NCBI RefSeq assembly: GCF_028551275.1
Contig: NZ_CP117025.1
Coordinates: 248,001 to 312,000, forward strand
DNA from: Sphingomonas hankookensis
Lineage (GTDB): Bacteria; Pseudomonadota; Alphaproteobacteria; Sphingomonadales; Sphingomonadaceae
Direction of reading: 5' to 3'
DNA length: 64,000 nt
The notes under the pieces are model-generated. The model made no database searches. It saw only the letters and a program-made list of their open reading frames with translations, and was not told where the DNA came from. Of the stretch, positions 55,718-64,000 are shown in pieces; position 1 is the first letter of the stretch; the number at the start of each line of letters is the position of its first letter. Position numbers and translations under genes: made by a program.

Positions 55718-56770
55718 ATGGGTACACCGCTTGATACCGCGCCGCAACACGGCCCGCGCCCGCTGACGCTGTTTCTGTCGATGCTGCGCAGCGAAACCGC
55801 TAAGGATCCCCATGCCCGCGCCCGCGCACTGGCGGGATTGAGAGCGTATCAGGACGCACCGCGCCTGCCGCGCGTGGCGATGCCGGAGGCGATCGCGTGC
55901 GACGGACGCATCCGCTTGCGCGACTATGGCGGCGACGGGCGGCCGGTGGTGGTGGTGCCCTCGCTCATCAACCCGCCCTTCGTCCTCGACCTCGCGCCCG
56001 ACAATTCGCTGCTGCGCTGGCTGGCCGGACAGGGGCTGCGGGTGCTGCTGGTCGACTGGGGCACGCCGACGCCTGCCGACCGGGCGATGGACCTGGGCGA
56101 CCATGCGCAGGCGGTGGCGCGGCTGTGCGATGGACTGGACGAACCGCCGCTGCTGGTCGGCTATTGCCTGGGGGGCACCATCGCACTGGCCGCCGCGGCG
56201 TTCGCGCCGGTCGCCGGGCTCGCGCTGATCGCGACGCCATGGCGCTTCGACGGGTTCGGCGAGGCCGGGCGCGCCGCGATCGCCGATATGTGGACCGCGG
56301 CACAAACGACCGTGGAGCAGCTGGGGCTGCTGCCGATGGAATTGCTGCAATCCATGTTCTGGCAGATCGACCCGGCGCGCACCGTCGACAAGTTCGTCCG
56401 GTTCGCCGATCTCGATCCCGTCGGCGCGGCGGCGCAGGCGTTCATCGCGCTGGAGGACTGGGCCAATGGCGGCGCGCCGATCCCCTATGCCGCAGGCCGC
56501 GAATTGTTCGACGACCTGTTCGACGCCGACCTGCCCGGACGCGGGCGCTGGAGTGTCGGCGGCCGGATCATGTCGCCGCGCCCGCCGCTGTCGATGGTCG
56601 AATTCGTCGCGGAAAGCGACCGCATCGTTCCCGCCGCCAGCGCGATCGGCCTGTCCGACCAGCGGATCGTGCCCGCGGGGCATGTCGGCATGATCGTCGG
56701 CAGCCGGGGCCGCGGCGTGTTGTGGGAACCGCTTGGGCGCTGGCTAAGCGACGTTCCTGCCATTAGATAG
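55718..56770 (+). CDS. PHA-synthase-like alpha/beta hydrolase
   Basis: A 350-residue cytoplasmic alpha/beta hydrolase. VVVPSLINPPFVLDLAPDNS and LRVLLVDWGTPTPADRAMDLGD are typical PHA synthase segments. The box GYCLGG (Cys150) has cysteine as nucleophile, as in PHA synthases, not Ser as in lipases. The Asp and His are expected at VAESDRIVPA and PAGHVGMIVG. At 350 residues it is shorter than class I PhaC and closer to class III PhaC, but no PhaE partner is seen, so it may be an active PHA synthase or a related acyl hydrolase. The ATG at 55718 is used; the frame opens at 55634 and ATG 55685 is possible. phaA follows after 30 bases. Confidence 0.8.
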   Translation: MGTPLDTAPQHGPRPLTLFLSMLRSETAKDPHARARALAGLRAYQDAPRLPRVAMPEAIACDGRIRLRDYGGDGRPVVVVPSLINPPFVLDLAPDNSLLRWLAGQGLRVLLVDWGTPTPADRAMDLGDHAQAVARLCDGLDEPPLLVGYCLGGTIALAAAAFAPVAGLALIATPWRFDGFGEAGRAAIADMWTAAQTTVEQLGLLPMELLQSMFWQIDPARTVDKFVRFADLDPVGAAAQAFIALEDWANGGAPIPYAAGRELFDDLFDADLPGRGRWSVGGRIMSPRPPLSMVEFVAESDRIVPAASAIGLSDQRIVPAGHVGMIVGSRGRGVLWEPLGRWLSDVPAIR

Positions 56771-56800
56771 CGCGCGAACCCTCAGGGAGAAGGATTGCCC

Positions 56801-57973
56801 ATGTCCGACGTCGTTATCGTTGCCGCCAAGCGTACGCCTGTTGGTAGTTTCCTGGGCTCCTTTGCCGCGGTGCCCGCGCACGAACTCGGGCGGCAGGCGA
56901 TCGCGGCCGCGCTGGAGCAGGCGGGTGTCGCGCCGGAGGATGTGTCGGAAGTGATCCTGGGCCAGGTGCTGACCGCCGGCCACGGCCAGAACCCGGCGCG
57001 GCAGGCGTCGATGGCGGCGGGTCTTCCCAAGGAAGTCCCGGCATGGGGCATCAACCAGGTCTGCGGATCGGGCCTGCGCGCGGTTGCGCTGGCGGCACAG
57101 GCGATCCAGACCGGCGATGCGACGATCGTCGTCGCGGGCGGACAGGAAAGCATGTCGCTCGCCGCCCATGCGGTACAGCTGCGCGCCGGCACCAAGATGG
57201 GCGACGGATCGATGGTCGACACGATGATCAAGGACGGCCTGACCGACGTCTTCAACGGCTACCACATGGGCATCACCGCCGAGAACCTGGCGGCGCAATA
57301 TGATCTGACGCGCGGCGAACAGGACGCATTCGCCGTCCAGTCGCAGAACCGCGCCGAGGCCGCCCGCGCCGAGGGCCGCTTCAAGGACGAGATCGCGCCG
57401 GTCACGATCAAGGGCCGCAAGGGCGACACCGTCGTGGACCAGGACGAATATATCCGCGCCGGTGCCACCGTCGACGGCGTGTCGGGCCTGCGTCCGGCGT
57501 TCAAGAAGGACGGCACGGTGACCGCCGCCAACGCATCGGGCCTGAACGACGGCGCCGCCGCGCTGGTCGTGATGTCGGCCGACGAGGCGGCCAAGCGCGG
57601 GCTCGAACCGCTGGCCACGATCAAGAGCTGGGCGACCGCCGGCGTCGACCCGTCGATCATGGGCATCGGCCCCGTCCCCGCGTCCCGCCGCGCGCTGGAA
57701 AAGGCCGGCTGGAGCGTCGAGGACCTCGACCTGGTCGAAGCCAACGAAGCCTTTGCCGCGCAGGCGCTCGCCGTCGGCAAGGACATGGGCTGGACCGCCG
57801 ACAAGGTGAACGTCAACGGCGGCGCGATCGCCATCGGCCACCCGATCGGTGCATCGGGCGCGCGGGTGCTGACGACTCTGCTGTACGAAATGAAGCGCCG
57901 CGACGCGAAGAAGGGCCTGGCGACGCTGTGCATCGGCGGCGGCATGGGTATCGCGATGTGCGTCGAGCGGTAA
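56801..57973 (+). CDS. phaA: Acetyl-CoA C-acetyltransferase (beta-ketothiolase)
   Basis: A 390-residue thiolase joining two acetyl-CoA to acetoacetyl-CoA, usually the first step of PHB synthesis. The nucleophilic Cys88 is in [11 protein letters not shown]. His347 is in [15 protein letters not shown], and Cys377 is in LCIGGGMG. The [11 protein letters not shown] loop is also conserved. The ATG at 56801 has GGGAGAAGGA upstream, so the TTG at 56795 is not needed. With phaR and the hydrolase it forms a PHA gene set; a phaB reductase is absent from the window. A terminator lies just downstream. Confidence 0.96.
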   Translation: MSDVVIVAAKRTPVGSFLGSFAAVPAHELGRQAIAAALEQAGVAPEDVSEVILGQVLTAGHGQNPARQASMAAGLPKEVPAWGINQVCGSGLRAVALAAQAIQTGDATIVVAGGQESMSLAAHAVQLRAGTKMGDGSMVDTMIKDGLTDVFNGYHMGITAENLAAQYDLTRGEQDAFAVQSQNRAEAARAEGRFKDEIAPVTIKGRKGDTVVDQDEYIRAGATVDGVSGLRPAFKKDGTVTAANASGLNDGAAALVVMSADEAAKRGLEPLATIKSWATAGVDPSIMGIGPVPASRRALEKAGWSVEDLDLVEANEAFAAQALAVGKDMGWTADKVNVNGGAIAIGHPIGASGARVLTTLLYEMKRRDAKKGLATLCIGGGMGIAMCVER

Positions 57974-57998
57974 CGGCCGCTTCGTCGACCGGATAGCA

Positions 57999-58034
57999 GG
58001 GGGCTGTCGGCATGACCGGCAGCCCCTTTTTTTC
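57999..58034 (+). terminator. Intrinsic terminator after phaA
   Basis: GGGGCTGTCGG pairs with CCGGCAGCCCC around CATGA, with one wobble position, and is followed by seven T bases. The stem and T-run fit a rho-independent terminator for the phaA transcript. Confidence 0.9.
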
Positions 58035-58068
58035 GGAAACTGGAGTCGAACTCGACCACCTTGATCGC

Positions 58069-58152
58069 CCTCACCCTTCCGCGGCTGCGCCGCTCCTTCC
58101 CTCTCCCGCCGGGAAAGGGACAAGACGCCGAAGGCGGCGATAGGTGAGGGGC
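58069..58152. repeat. Dispersed inverted repeat of the CCCTCACCC type, family 5
   Basis: CCCTCACCCTTCCGCGGCTG at one end and AAGGCGGCGATAGGTGAGGG at the other, with CTCTCCCGCCGGGAAAGGGA in the centre. Outer arms match imperfectly as an inverted repeat. It resembles the common bacterial intergenic palindrome around CCCTCACC and lies between the phaA terminator and the TonB receptor terminator. No gene is visible. Confidence 0.65.
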
Positions 58153-58200
58153 GCGGGTCGGCGCGGATTTCGCCGATCTTCCCAGCCGGGATCGGCCATA

Positions 58201-58232
58201 GAAAAAGGGCCGGCGCAATGCGCCGGCCCCCA
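58201..58232 (-). terminator. Intrinsic terminator of the TonB-dependent receptor gene
   Basis: On the minus strand GGGCCGGCGCA and TGCGCCGGCCC form a perfect stem with almost no loop (58229-58207) and are followed by TTTTTC. It lies about 20 bases after the receptor stop codon. This is a strong candidate terminator. Confidence 0.9.
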
Positions 58233-58251
58233 TAGTTGCGTACCCGTGCGA

Positions 58252-61200
58252 TCAGAAGCGGGCGGTGACGCCCGCGTAGAGGCGACGGCCGATATTGTCG
58301 AAGATGCCGCTGCCCGCAGCGGTGCCCGTCGCGCCGAGCGGCGGCAGGCGATCGGTCAGGTTGTCGACCCCGATGTAGAAGTTCGACGTGTCGGTCACGT
58401 TGATGCCGAGCCGCGCGCCGATGTAGAGCACGTCCGGATAATATTGGATGTCGAAATCGTCGGCGTTCTGGGGCGGACGGCCCTGGAAGCTCCGCGTATT
58501 CTCGATCGCACCGACCGCCTGCTTGCCGAGATAGCGGAACTGCGTGTCGAAGCTGATCGACCCGAAGTTCGCGCCGATGTTCACGTTGACCTGATCCTTC
58601 GGCAGACCCAGTTCGCCGACGATCGTGTTGGCGAAGTCAGGCTGCAGCGGGTTCAGGAAGCTGTTGTTCGAGAAAACGTGCGTGTAGATGACCTGACCCG
58701 ACACCCGGACGTCGCCGATCTTGCGGGTGTACGACAGGTTGGCGTCGATACCGCGGGTTTCCAGCCGGGCGAAGTTCAGCGACGATTGCAGCAGACTGCC
58801 TTCGATGATCCGGAACGCTTCTTCCCCGTTCGGACCGGTCGCGCCGGCTCCCACACGCTGGAAGAGCGTGCAGAACTGGTTGTTCTCGATCGAGGGCGTG
58901 TCGTAGCAGTTGTTGATGATCCCCTGTGCCGACACGGCGCTGATCACGTCGTCGACCTTGATGTTGTAATAGTCGACCGACAGCGACAGCCCGGGGACGT
59001 AGCTGGGCCGATAGACGCCGCCATAGGTCCACGAGTCGGAGGTCTCGACCAGCAGGTCGGGGTTGCCGCCGGTGCGGATTTCCAGCGTCTGGACGTAGCG
59101 ATAGTTATACGACGCCGGAATGCCCGCCGCACGACAGTTCGCTTCGCGGAACTGGGTGCCGGCACCGATATTGTCCGATGAGCACGGATCGCTCACGCTC
59201 GCGAAGTTCTGACCCGCGGCCGAGAATTGTTCGTCGAGGTTGGGCGCACGGACCGCGCGACCGTAATTGGCACGCAGACGCAGGTCTTCGATCGGCGACC
59301 ATTCGACGCTGCCGTTATACGCCCAGACCCGGCCGGCCGTCCCGCGATAGTCGGACACGCGGGCAGCGCCCGAAACCGTCAGGTCGCGCAGCAGCGGCAG
59401 GTCCTTCACGATCGGGATCGAGAGTTCGCCGAACGCTTCCTTCACTTCGAACGCCGGCGGGTCGAACGTCGCCAGCGCGTTGTAGAAGGTGTAGCCCGCC
59501 TCGACCGCCGGATCCGCCTGGAAGAAGTTGGTTTCCCGGCGATATTCGCCGCCCAGCGAGAACTGGACCGGGCCGCCCGGCAGCGTGAACAAGGCGGAGC
59601 TGTCCCCCGCGATCGAGCCGACGACGTTGAACTGGCTGATCTTGCCCGCCGAGGTGGTGTTGCGCAGGATGTAGTTGATCGCTTCGGGCGAGGCCGAACC
59701 GACCCCGAACGGGTTCAGCGGCTGACAGTTGGTGATGTCCGCGGTCAGGTTGGCCGCGTCGCCGTTAAAGTCGATCCCCGGCGTCGAACCGGCATTCGCG
59801 CGCGCACGATTGAGCTGCGATCCGCAAACGATGCGACCGGTCGCGGGGTCGCGAACCGCATCCAGGGCGAGGTTCAGGCGCTGGACGTCGACGTTGCCGA
59901 GGACCTTCGTCTGTTCCTTGAACTCGCCATAGTTGACGGCGAAGTCGTAGTTGAAACCGCTGCCCAGATCGCCGCGCGCGCCCGCCACGACGCGGAAGGT
60001 TTCGCGCAGCGCATCCTCACGACGCGAACCCAGATCGGTCAGGTTCTTGCGCAAGATGAAGCGATACGATCCGTCGGCGATCTGGGCCCGCAACGTGGCC
60101 TGCTGCGCCGCGGTCAGCGCCACCGCAGAACCGTTGGGGTTGATGCCGTTGTTGACCGAGTTCAGCAGCTGCGCCGACAGCGTCGCGCGCGCCGGGGCGC
60201 TCAGGAACGGGTTGTCGAGCCGCGGACGTTCGTAGATGTCGCCGAGCGTGCCGCCGACGAAGAATGCCGGGCCGGAACCGCCCAGACCGACGCTTTCGAC
60301 GCGCACATATTTCGCTTCGATATACGGCACGAACGCCGGCGACACGTCGAAGTGGCCGATCAGGTTCGCCGAATAGCGGTTGAGCTGCGGCAGAAGCTGC
60401 AACAGCGTGCCTTCGCGACGGGTATTGCCGTTACCCCCGAGGAAGCTGCCGCCGGGGGCGGCGCTGGCCTGTGCCGCGCTGCCGTTGGCGATGCCGACGC
60501 GCGTTCCCGTCTGCTGCGCGAGGCTGCCGCCGGGCTGGAACAGGAAGTTGCAGGTATAGGCGCGGCCCAGCGGATCGCGACCGCACGCCGCCGGCGACGT
60601 CGCACCGATGCCGGCGCCCGCGATCGATACGAGACCGCCGTCCGAGAACGTCCCGACGCGGATATCGCGCATGAAGATGGCATCGGGAACGCCGTTGAAG
60701 TTGGGCAGGCCGTTCAGGCCCGGCCCCGCGGCGTCGATCCCCGTCGTGATGAACCCGTCCGCCTGACGATATTGGCGACGGTCCGACGCGAAGAAATCTT
60801 CCGACCGGGCGTATTCGAGGCTGATCGCGACGTTGCCGCGGCCGTCGGCGAAGTTCTTGCCGCCGGTCGCGCTGATGAAATATGAACCCGCATCGCCTTC
60901 GTCGGTGATGCTGCCCTGCGCACGAAGCTGCAACCCTTCGTAATTGGTCTTCAGGCGGAAGTTGACCACGCCGGCGAGCGCGTCGGAACCATAGACCGCG
61001 GAAACGCCGCCGGTCAGGATGTCGACGCCTTCGAGCAGGTCGGTCGGGATCGTGTTGATGTCGACGGCGGTCGCGCCGCCCAGGATGTTGGACGCGACGT
61101 GACGGCGACCATTGACCAGCACGAGCGTACGTGCCGTGCCCAGACCGCGCAGGTCGAGCAGGTTCAGACCGGCGGTGCCGAGGAAGCGGGTCGAGTTCTG

Positions 61201-61536
61201 CTGGCTGAAGGTGCTCTGCAGCTGCGGCAGGTCGTTCAGCACGTCACCGATCGAGACGCGGGCGGTCTGGGTCAGTTCCGCGGCCGAAACCGTGGTGATG
61301 GGAGCGGGCGACACGTCGTTCGGACGCGAGAGACGCGAGCCCGTTACGACGATCACGCCGTCGGTGGCAGGTTCGCCATCGGCGTTGGTGCGCGTTTCAT
61401 CCTGCGGTGCGCTGAGCGAGGTGCCCGCACCGGGGGCAGCGGCACTGTCGGTGCCCTGTTGCGCCGATGCCGTACCGGCAAACAGCAACAAAGAAGAGGC
61501 CAAGGCGGTCGATCGCGCCAGAACGGTAAACTTCAT
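58252..61536 (-). CDS. Large TonB-dependent receptor of unknown ligand
   Basis: A 1094-residue outer-membrane protein with a signal peptide (SLLLFAGTASAQQ). The TonB-box-like DGVIVVTGSRLSRPN lies near residue 62. The plug domain has VSIGDVLNDLPQLQSTFSQQ, LDLRGLGTARTLVLVNGRRH and VDILTGGVSAVYGSDALAGVVNF; a long barrel ends in the aromatic VTARF. The many sphingomonad receptors of this oar-like class import plant- or glycan-derived compounds, siderophores or peptides. Ligand genes are not adjacent. The ATG at 61536 has AAAGGGGG upstream. The upstream AT-rich region with hairpins likely carries the promoter. Confidence 0.93.
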   Translation of the reverse strand: MKFTVLARSTALASSLLLFAGTASAQQGTDSAAAPGAGTSLSAPQDETRTNADGEPATDGVIVVTGSRLSRPNDVSPAPITTVSAAELTQTARVSIGDVLNDLPQLQSTFSQQNSTRFLGTAGLNLLDLRGLGTARTLVLVNGRRHVASNILGGATAVDINTIPTDLLEGVDILTGGVSAVYGSDALAGVVNFRLKTNYEGLQLRAQGSITDEGDAGSYFISATGGKNFADGRGNVAISLEYARSEDFFASDRRQYRQADGFITTGIDAAGPGLNGLPNFNGVPDAIFMRDIRVGTFSDGGLVSIAGAGIGATSPAACGRDPLGRAYTCNFLFQPGGSLAQQTGTRVGIANGSAAQASAAPGGSFLGGNGNTRREGTLLQLLPQLNRYSANLIGHFDVSPAFVPYIEAKYVRVESVGLGGSGPAFFVGGTLGDIYERPRLDNPFLSAPARATLSAQLLNSVNNGINPNGSAVALTAAQQATLRAQIADGSYRFILRKNLTDLGSRREDALRETFRVVAGARGDLGSGFNYDFAVNYGEFKEQTKVLGNVDVQRLNLALDAVRDPATGRIVCGSQLNRARANAGSTPGIDFNGDAANLTADITNCQPLNPFGVGSASPEAINYILRNTTSAGKISQFNVVGSIAGDSSALFTLPGGPVQFSLGGEYRRETNFFQADPAVEAGYTFYNALATFDPPAFEVKEAFGELSIPIVKDLPLLRDLTVSGAARVSDYRGTAGRVWAYNGSVEWSPIEDLRLRANYGRAVRAPNLDEQFSAAGQNFASVSDPCSSDNIGAGTQFREANCRAAGIPASYNYRYVQTLEIRTGGNPDLLVETSDSWTYGGVYRPSYVPGLSLSVDYYNIKVDDVISAVSAQGIINNCYDTPSIENNQFCTLFQRVGAGATGPNGEEAFRIIEGSLLQSSLNFARLETRGIDANLSYTRKIGDVRVSGQVIYTHVFSNNSFLNPLQPDFANTIVGELGLPKDQVNVNIGANFGSISFDTQFRYLGKQAVGAIENTRSFQGRPPQNADDFDIQYYPDVLYIGARLGINVTDTSNFYIGVDNLTDRLPPLGATGTAAGSGIFDNIGRRLYAGVTARF

Positions 61537-61835
61537 GAAACCCCCTTTTTCGGGCCAATTAACCCTTGCCCGATTGTCGATCCCCGAAAACTCTCGGGGT
61601 CGCTGCACGCATCAGATCGTGCATGTTCTACGATGTGAAGGGGGTTCCTGACATTTCGTTCACACTGTTACCAGTTCGCAACACTTAGCAATGTTTAGAA
61701 ACACTTGTTTATTACTGTATTATTACAGCAATACAGCAGAGGTTTTGTTGGCGTAAGGCTTTCTTGCTGGACGTTGCGGTGCCCCACCCTCTACCCCGTG
61801 GACAAGGCCCCGATGGTGACGAAAAGAGCGACGCA
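61537..61835. promoter_or_regulatory. AT-rich divergent control region of the TonB receptor and proA genes
   Basis: A 299-base gap much richer in A and T than its surroundings, especially 61685-61745. It contains a stem-loop around CCCCGAAAACTCTCGGGG (61580-61597) in the receptor leader. It also has an inverted repeat CTGTAT-N10-ATACAG at 61715-61736 (with TTATTACAGC as centre), a possible operator. Nearby AAGCAATGTTT-like and GTTC-rich stretches may be parts of promoters. No gene or small RNA is recognisable. Confidence 0.55.
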
Positions 61836-63092
61836 GTGACGACGACGATACAGCCGATGTTGCGCGGGTTGGGAAACGATGCCCGCACCGCCGCCCAGGC
61901 GCTCGCCACCATGCCGACCGCCACCAAGGCCGCCGCCCTGCGGGCCGCCGCCGCCGCGATCCGCGAGGACGCCGCCCGCATCCTCGCCGCCAATGCACAG
62001 GACATTGCCGCGGCAGAGGGGAACGGCCTGTCGGGGGCAATGCTCGACCGGTTGCGGCTCGATCCCGCCCGGGTCGAGGCGATGGCGGTCGGCGTCGATG
62101 CGGTGGCGGGCCTGCGCGATCCGGTGGGCGGGGTGATCGACCGCAGCGAACGGCCCAACGGGCTGGCGCTGTCGCGGGTGCGCGTGCCGATCGGGGTAAT
62201 CGGCATCATCTATGAAAGCCGGCCCAATGTGACCGCGGACGCTGGCGCGCTGGCGGTGATGGCGGGCAATGCCGCGATCCTGCGCGGCGGGAGCGAGGCG
62301 ATCCGCAGCAACCGGGCGATCCATGCGGCGATGGCGCGGGGGCTGGCGAGTGCCGGCCTGCCCGAGGGCGCGGTGCAATTGATCCCGACGACCGATCGCG
62401 CGGCGGTGGGGGACATGCTGCGGGCGGATGGCATGATCGACTTGATCGTACCGCGCGGAGGCAAGAGCCTGGTCGCGCGGGTGCAGGCGGAGGCGCGGGT
62501 GCCGGTGCTGGCGCATCTCGATGGCCTCAACCACAGCTATGTCGACCGCGCCGCCGATCCGACGATGGCTGAGGCCGTGGTGGTGAACGCCAAGCTGCGC
62601 CGGACCGGTGTGTGCGGCGCGACCGAGACGCTGCTGATCGACCGCGGCTATGCCGATCCGCTGCCGATCCTGTCCGGACTGATCGCCGCCGGGTGTGAGC
62701 TGCGCGGCGATGCGGAGGTTCGGGCGCTGCATCCCGCCATCCTCGAGGCGAATGACGACGACTGGGACACCGAATATCTCGACGCCATCCTGTCGGTGAA
62801 GCTGGTCGACGGGGTGGACGACGCGATCGCGCATATCGCGGCGCATGGATCGCACCATACCGATGCGATCCTTACCGAGGATGCGGCGACCGCGGAGCAT
62901 TTCCTGGCGCGCGTCGATTCGGCGATCGTGATGTGGAACGCCTCGACGCAGTTTGCCGATGGCGGCGAGTTCGGGCTGGGCGCGGAGATCGGCATCGCTA
63001 CCGGCCGCTTGCACGCGCGCGGGCCGGTCGCGCTGGAGGGGCTGACGACGTACAAGTGGATCGTGCGGGGCACCGGGCAGACGCGGCCTTGA
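61836..63092 (+). CDS. proA: Glutamate-5-semialdehyde dehydrogenase
   Basis: A 418-residue NADP-dependent enzyme of proline synthesis that reduces gamma-glutamyl phosphate. [26 protein letters not shown] is the N-terminal cofactor region. [13 protein letters not shown] is a conserved family block. The nucleophile Cys260 is in [15 protein letters not shown], and [24 protein letters not shown] is near the C-terminus. The GTG at 61836 is chosen on the conserved start length; an internal ATG at 61857 is also possible. nadD starts inside its stop codon (TTGA), and rsfS follows, so the three are likely one transcript. proB is not in the window. Confidence 0.96.
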   Translation: MTTTIQPMLRGLGNDARTAAQALATMPTATKAAALRAAAAAIREDAARILAANAQDIAAAEGNGLSGAMLDRLRLDPARVEAMAVGVDAVAGLRDPVGGVIDRSERPNGLALSRVRVPIGVIGIIYESRPNVTADAGALAVMAGNAAILRGGSEAIRSNRAIHAAMARGLASAGLPEGAVQLIPTTDRAAVGDMLRADGMIDLIVPRGGKSLVARVQAEARVPVLAHLDGLNHSYVDRAADPTMAEAVVVNAKLRRTGVCGATETLLIDRGYADPLPILSGLIAAGCELRGDAEVRALHPAILEANDDDWDTEYLDAILSVKLVDGVDDAIAHIAAHGSHHTDAILTEDAATAEHFLARVDSAIVMWNASTQFADGGEFGLGAEIGIATGRLHARGPVALEGLTTYKWIVRGTGQTRP

Positions 63093-63718
63093 AGGCGAAG
63101 GCGATCGGGCTGCTCGGCGGATCGTTCAACCCGGCGCACAAGGGCCATCGCCGGGTGTCGCTGGCAGCGAAGCGTGCGCTGGCGCTGGACGAGGTGTGGT
63201 GGCTGGTGTCGCCGGGCAATCCGCTGAAGCCCGCGGCGGGCATGGCACCGCTGGCCGCGCGGCTGGCCTCGGCTGAGCGGGTGGCGCGCCACGCACCGAT
63301 CCGGCCGACCGCGATCGAGCGGCGGCTGGGCACCCGCTATACCGTCGATAGCTTACGCAAATTGGTGCGGTTGTATCCGCAGCATCGCTTCATCTGGTTG
63401 ATGGGCGCGGACAATCTGGCGGAGTTCCACCGCTGGCGGGACTGGCGCGGGATCGCGCGGACGGTGGCGATTGCGGTGGTCGCGCGTCCGGGCTATGATG
63501 GACGTGCCCTCGCTAGTCCTGCGATGGGTTGGTTGCGGCGCCATGCGCGGCCCGCAGGCCAGGCGAAACGATGGACGATGTGGAGTTTGCCGGCACTGGT
63601 CCGTTTGCGCTTCCGTCCCGATCCGACGTCGGCGACCGCGATCCGCGCCGCCGACCCTGCCTGGCACCGCCGGATGATCTCGTCCGACCGGTCCGGCGCA
63701 CAGGCCCCTGAAAGCTGA
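63089..63718 (+). CDS. nadD: Nicotinate-nucleotide adenylyltransferase
   Basis: A 209-residue nucleotidyltransferase that makes nicotinate adenine dinucleotide from nicotinate mononucleotide and ATP. The motif [11 protein letters not shown] at residues 10-20 supplies His17 and His20. The late [11 protein letters not shown] segment corresponds to the ISSTxIR motif, and [19 protein letters not shown] is the conserved middle region. The TTG start overlaps the proA stop. The rsfS start shares one base with its stop (TGATG). The synteny proA, nadD, rsfS is typical of alphaproteobacteria. Confidence 0.96.
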   Translation: MKAKAIGLLGGSFNPAHKGHRRVSLAAKRALALDEVWWLVSPGNPLKPAAGMAPLAARLASAERVARHAPIRPTAIERRLGTRYTVDSLRKLVRLYPQHRFIWLMGADNLAEFHRWRDWRGIARTVAIAVVARPGYDGRALASPAMGWLRRHARPAGQAKRWTMWSLPALVRLRFRPDPTSATAIRAADPAWHRRMISSDRSGAQAPES

Positions 63719-64000
63719 TGAACTTGCCGACCCCTACCGACCCGAGCGATGCGATGAACGAGACCGAAGCGCTGCATCGCATGGTGCTGGCCAGCCTCGA
63801 CGACGACCAGGCGGTCGAAACGGTGTCGATCCCGCTCGCCGGCAAATCGAGCATCGCCGATTACATGGTGATCGCCAGCGGCCGGTCGAGTCGGCAGGTG
63901 GCGTCGATGGCGCAGAAGCTGGCCGAGCGGGTGAAGGCCGAATTCGGGCGTCCGTCGCGCATCGAAGGGCTGCCGACCGCCGACTGGGTGCTGATCGATA
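63718..64000 (+). CDS. rsfS: Ribosomal silencing factor RsfS, N-terminal part
   Basis: The first 94 residues of a protein that runs off the right edge. They include MVLASLDDDQAVETVSIPL, KSSIADYMVIASGRSSRQVA and RPSRIEGLPTADWVLID, all typical of RsfS (Iojap/YbeB). RsfS binds ribosomal protein L14 and blocks joining of the 30S subunit during starvation. The ATG at 63718 overlaps the nadD stop; an internal ATG at 63754 is an alternative start. Downstream residues are not available. Confidence 0.94.
   Translation, partial: MNLPTPTDPSDAMNETEALHRMVLASLDDDQAVETVSIPLAGKSSIADYMVIASGRSSRQVASMAQKLAERVKAEFGRPSRIEGLPTADWVLID

Overview
The window is about 64 kb of high-GC DNA from an alphaproteobacterium, most likely a sphingomonad (Sphingomonas or a near relative). 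The inference rests on several features: an mdh, sucD, sucA, sucB, lpd TCA block; a PhaR-type PHA regulator; an NDUFS4-like complex I subunit; large TonB-dependent receptors; groESL with a CIRCE operator; and many short palindromic repeats between genes. I recognise no rRNA, tRNA, CRISPR array, integrase or transposase.

Layout. 1-1343: the start of a dienelactone hydrolase gene running off the left edge, and a secreted GH16 glycoside hydrolase. 1325-12851: a cobalamin block. An 11-gene minus-strand operon (btuB, threonine-phosphate decarboxylase, cobO, btuF, btuC, a frameshifted btuD, cbiB, cobQ, cobT, cobS, a cobC-type phosphatase) lies behind a cobalamin riboswitch, with cobU divergent. It covers uptake and nucleotide-loop assembly; no corrin-ring genes are visible. 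12933-24292: an NmrA-like reductase, then a carbohydrate region with five glycosyltransferases, including a sucrose-phosphate synthase fused to its phosphatase, plus a sulfotransferase and a GT39-like membrane protein. 24315-26532: a PiT phosphate transporter and a small membrane protein. 26738-30568: a DUF2147 protein, an MprF lysyl-phosphatidylglycerol synthase and an AcvB/VirJ-like hydrolase, together a membrane-lipid charge module. 30619-37070: a tripartite EmrAB/NodT-type efflux operon, a convergent TetR regulator and a MATE transporter. 37147-39387: CIRCE, groES, groEL and a terminator. 39458-41670: an EAL phosphodiesterase, an AT-rich YbjQ-like gene, a second DUF2147 protein and the complex I accessory subunit. 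41974-50511: the TCA block, with a nonsense-mutated GIY-YIG gene and a DUF1877 gene inserted. 50657-54741: an orphan CpaF ATPase, a retropepsin-PDZ protein, a MITE-like element and an exported methyltransferase. 55126-57973: phaR, a PHA-synthase-like hydrolase and phaA. 58252-64000: a large TonB receptor, then proA, nadD and the start of rsfS.

Genes are packed tightly. Within operons, start and stop codons usually overlap by 1-4 bases (ATGA, GTGA, TTGA, TGATG), which suggests translational coupling. Four convergent pairs overlap at their 3' ends. Palindromic repeats sit mainly between convergent or consecutive genes, where some may act as terminators.

No clearly new multi-gene system is evident. 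The strongest leads are the broken btuD inside an otherwise intact B12 operon, a hairpin covering the btuB ribosome-binding site below the riboswitch, a TGA replacing the expected Trp codon in a GIY-YIG gene beside a repeat, a 33-bp perfect inverted repeat that carries both stop codons of a convergent pair, and a zinc-ribbon/GT2 fusion.
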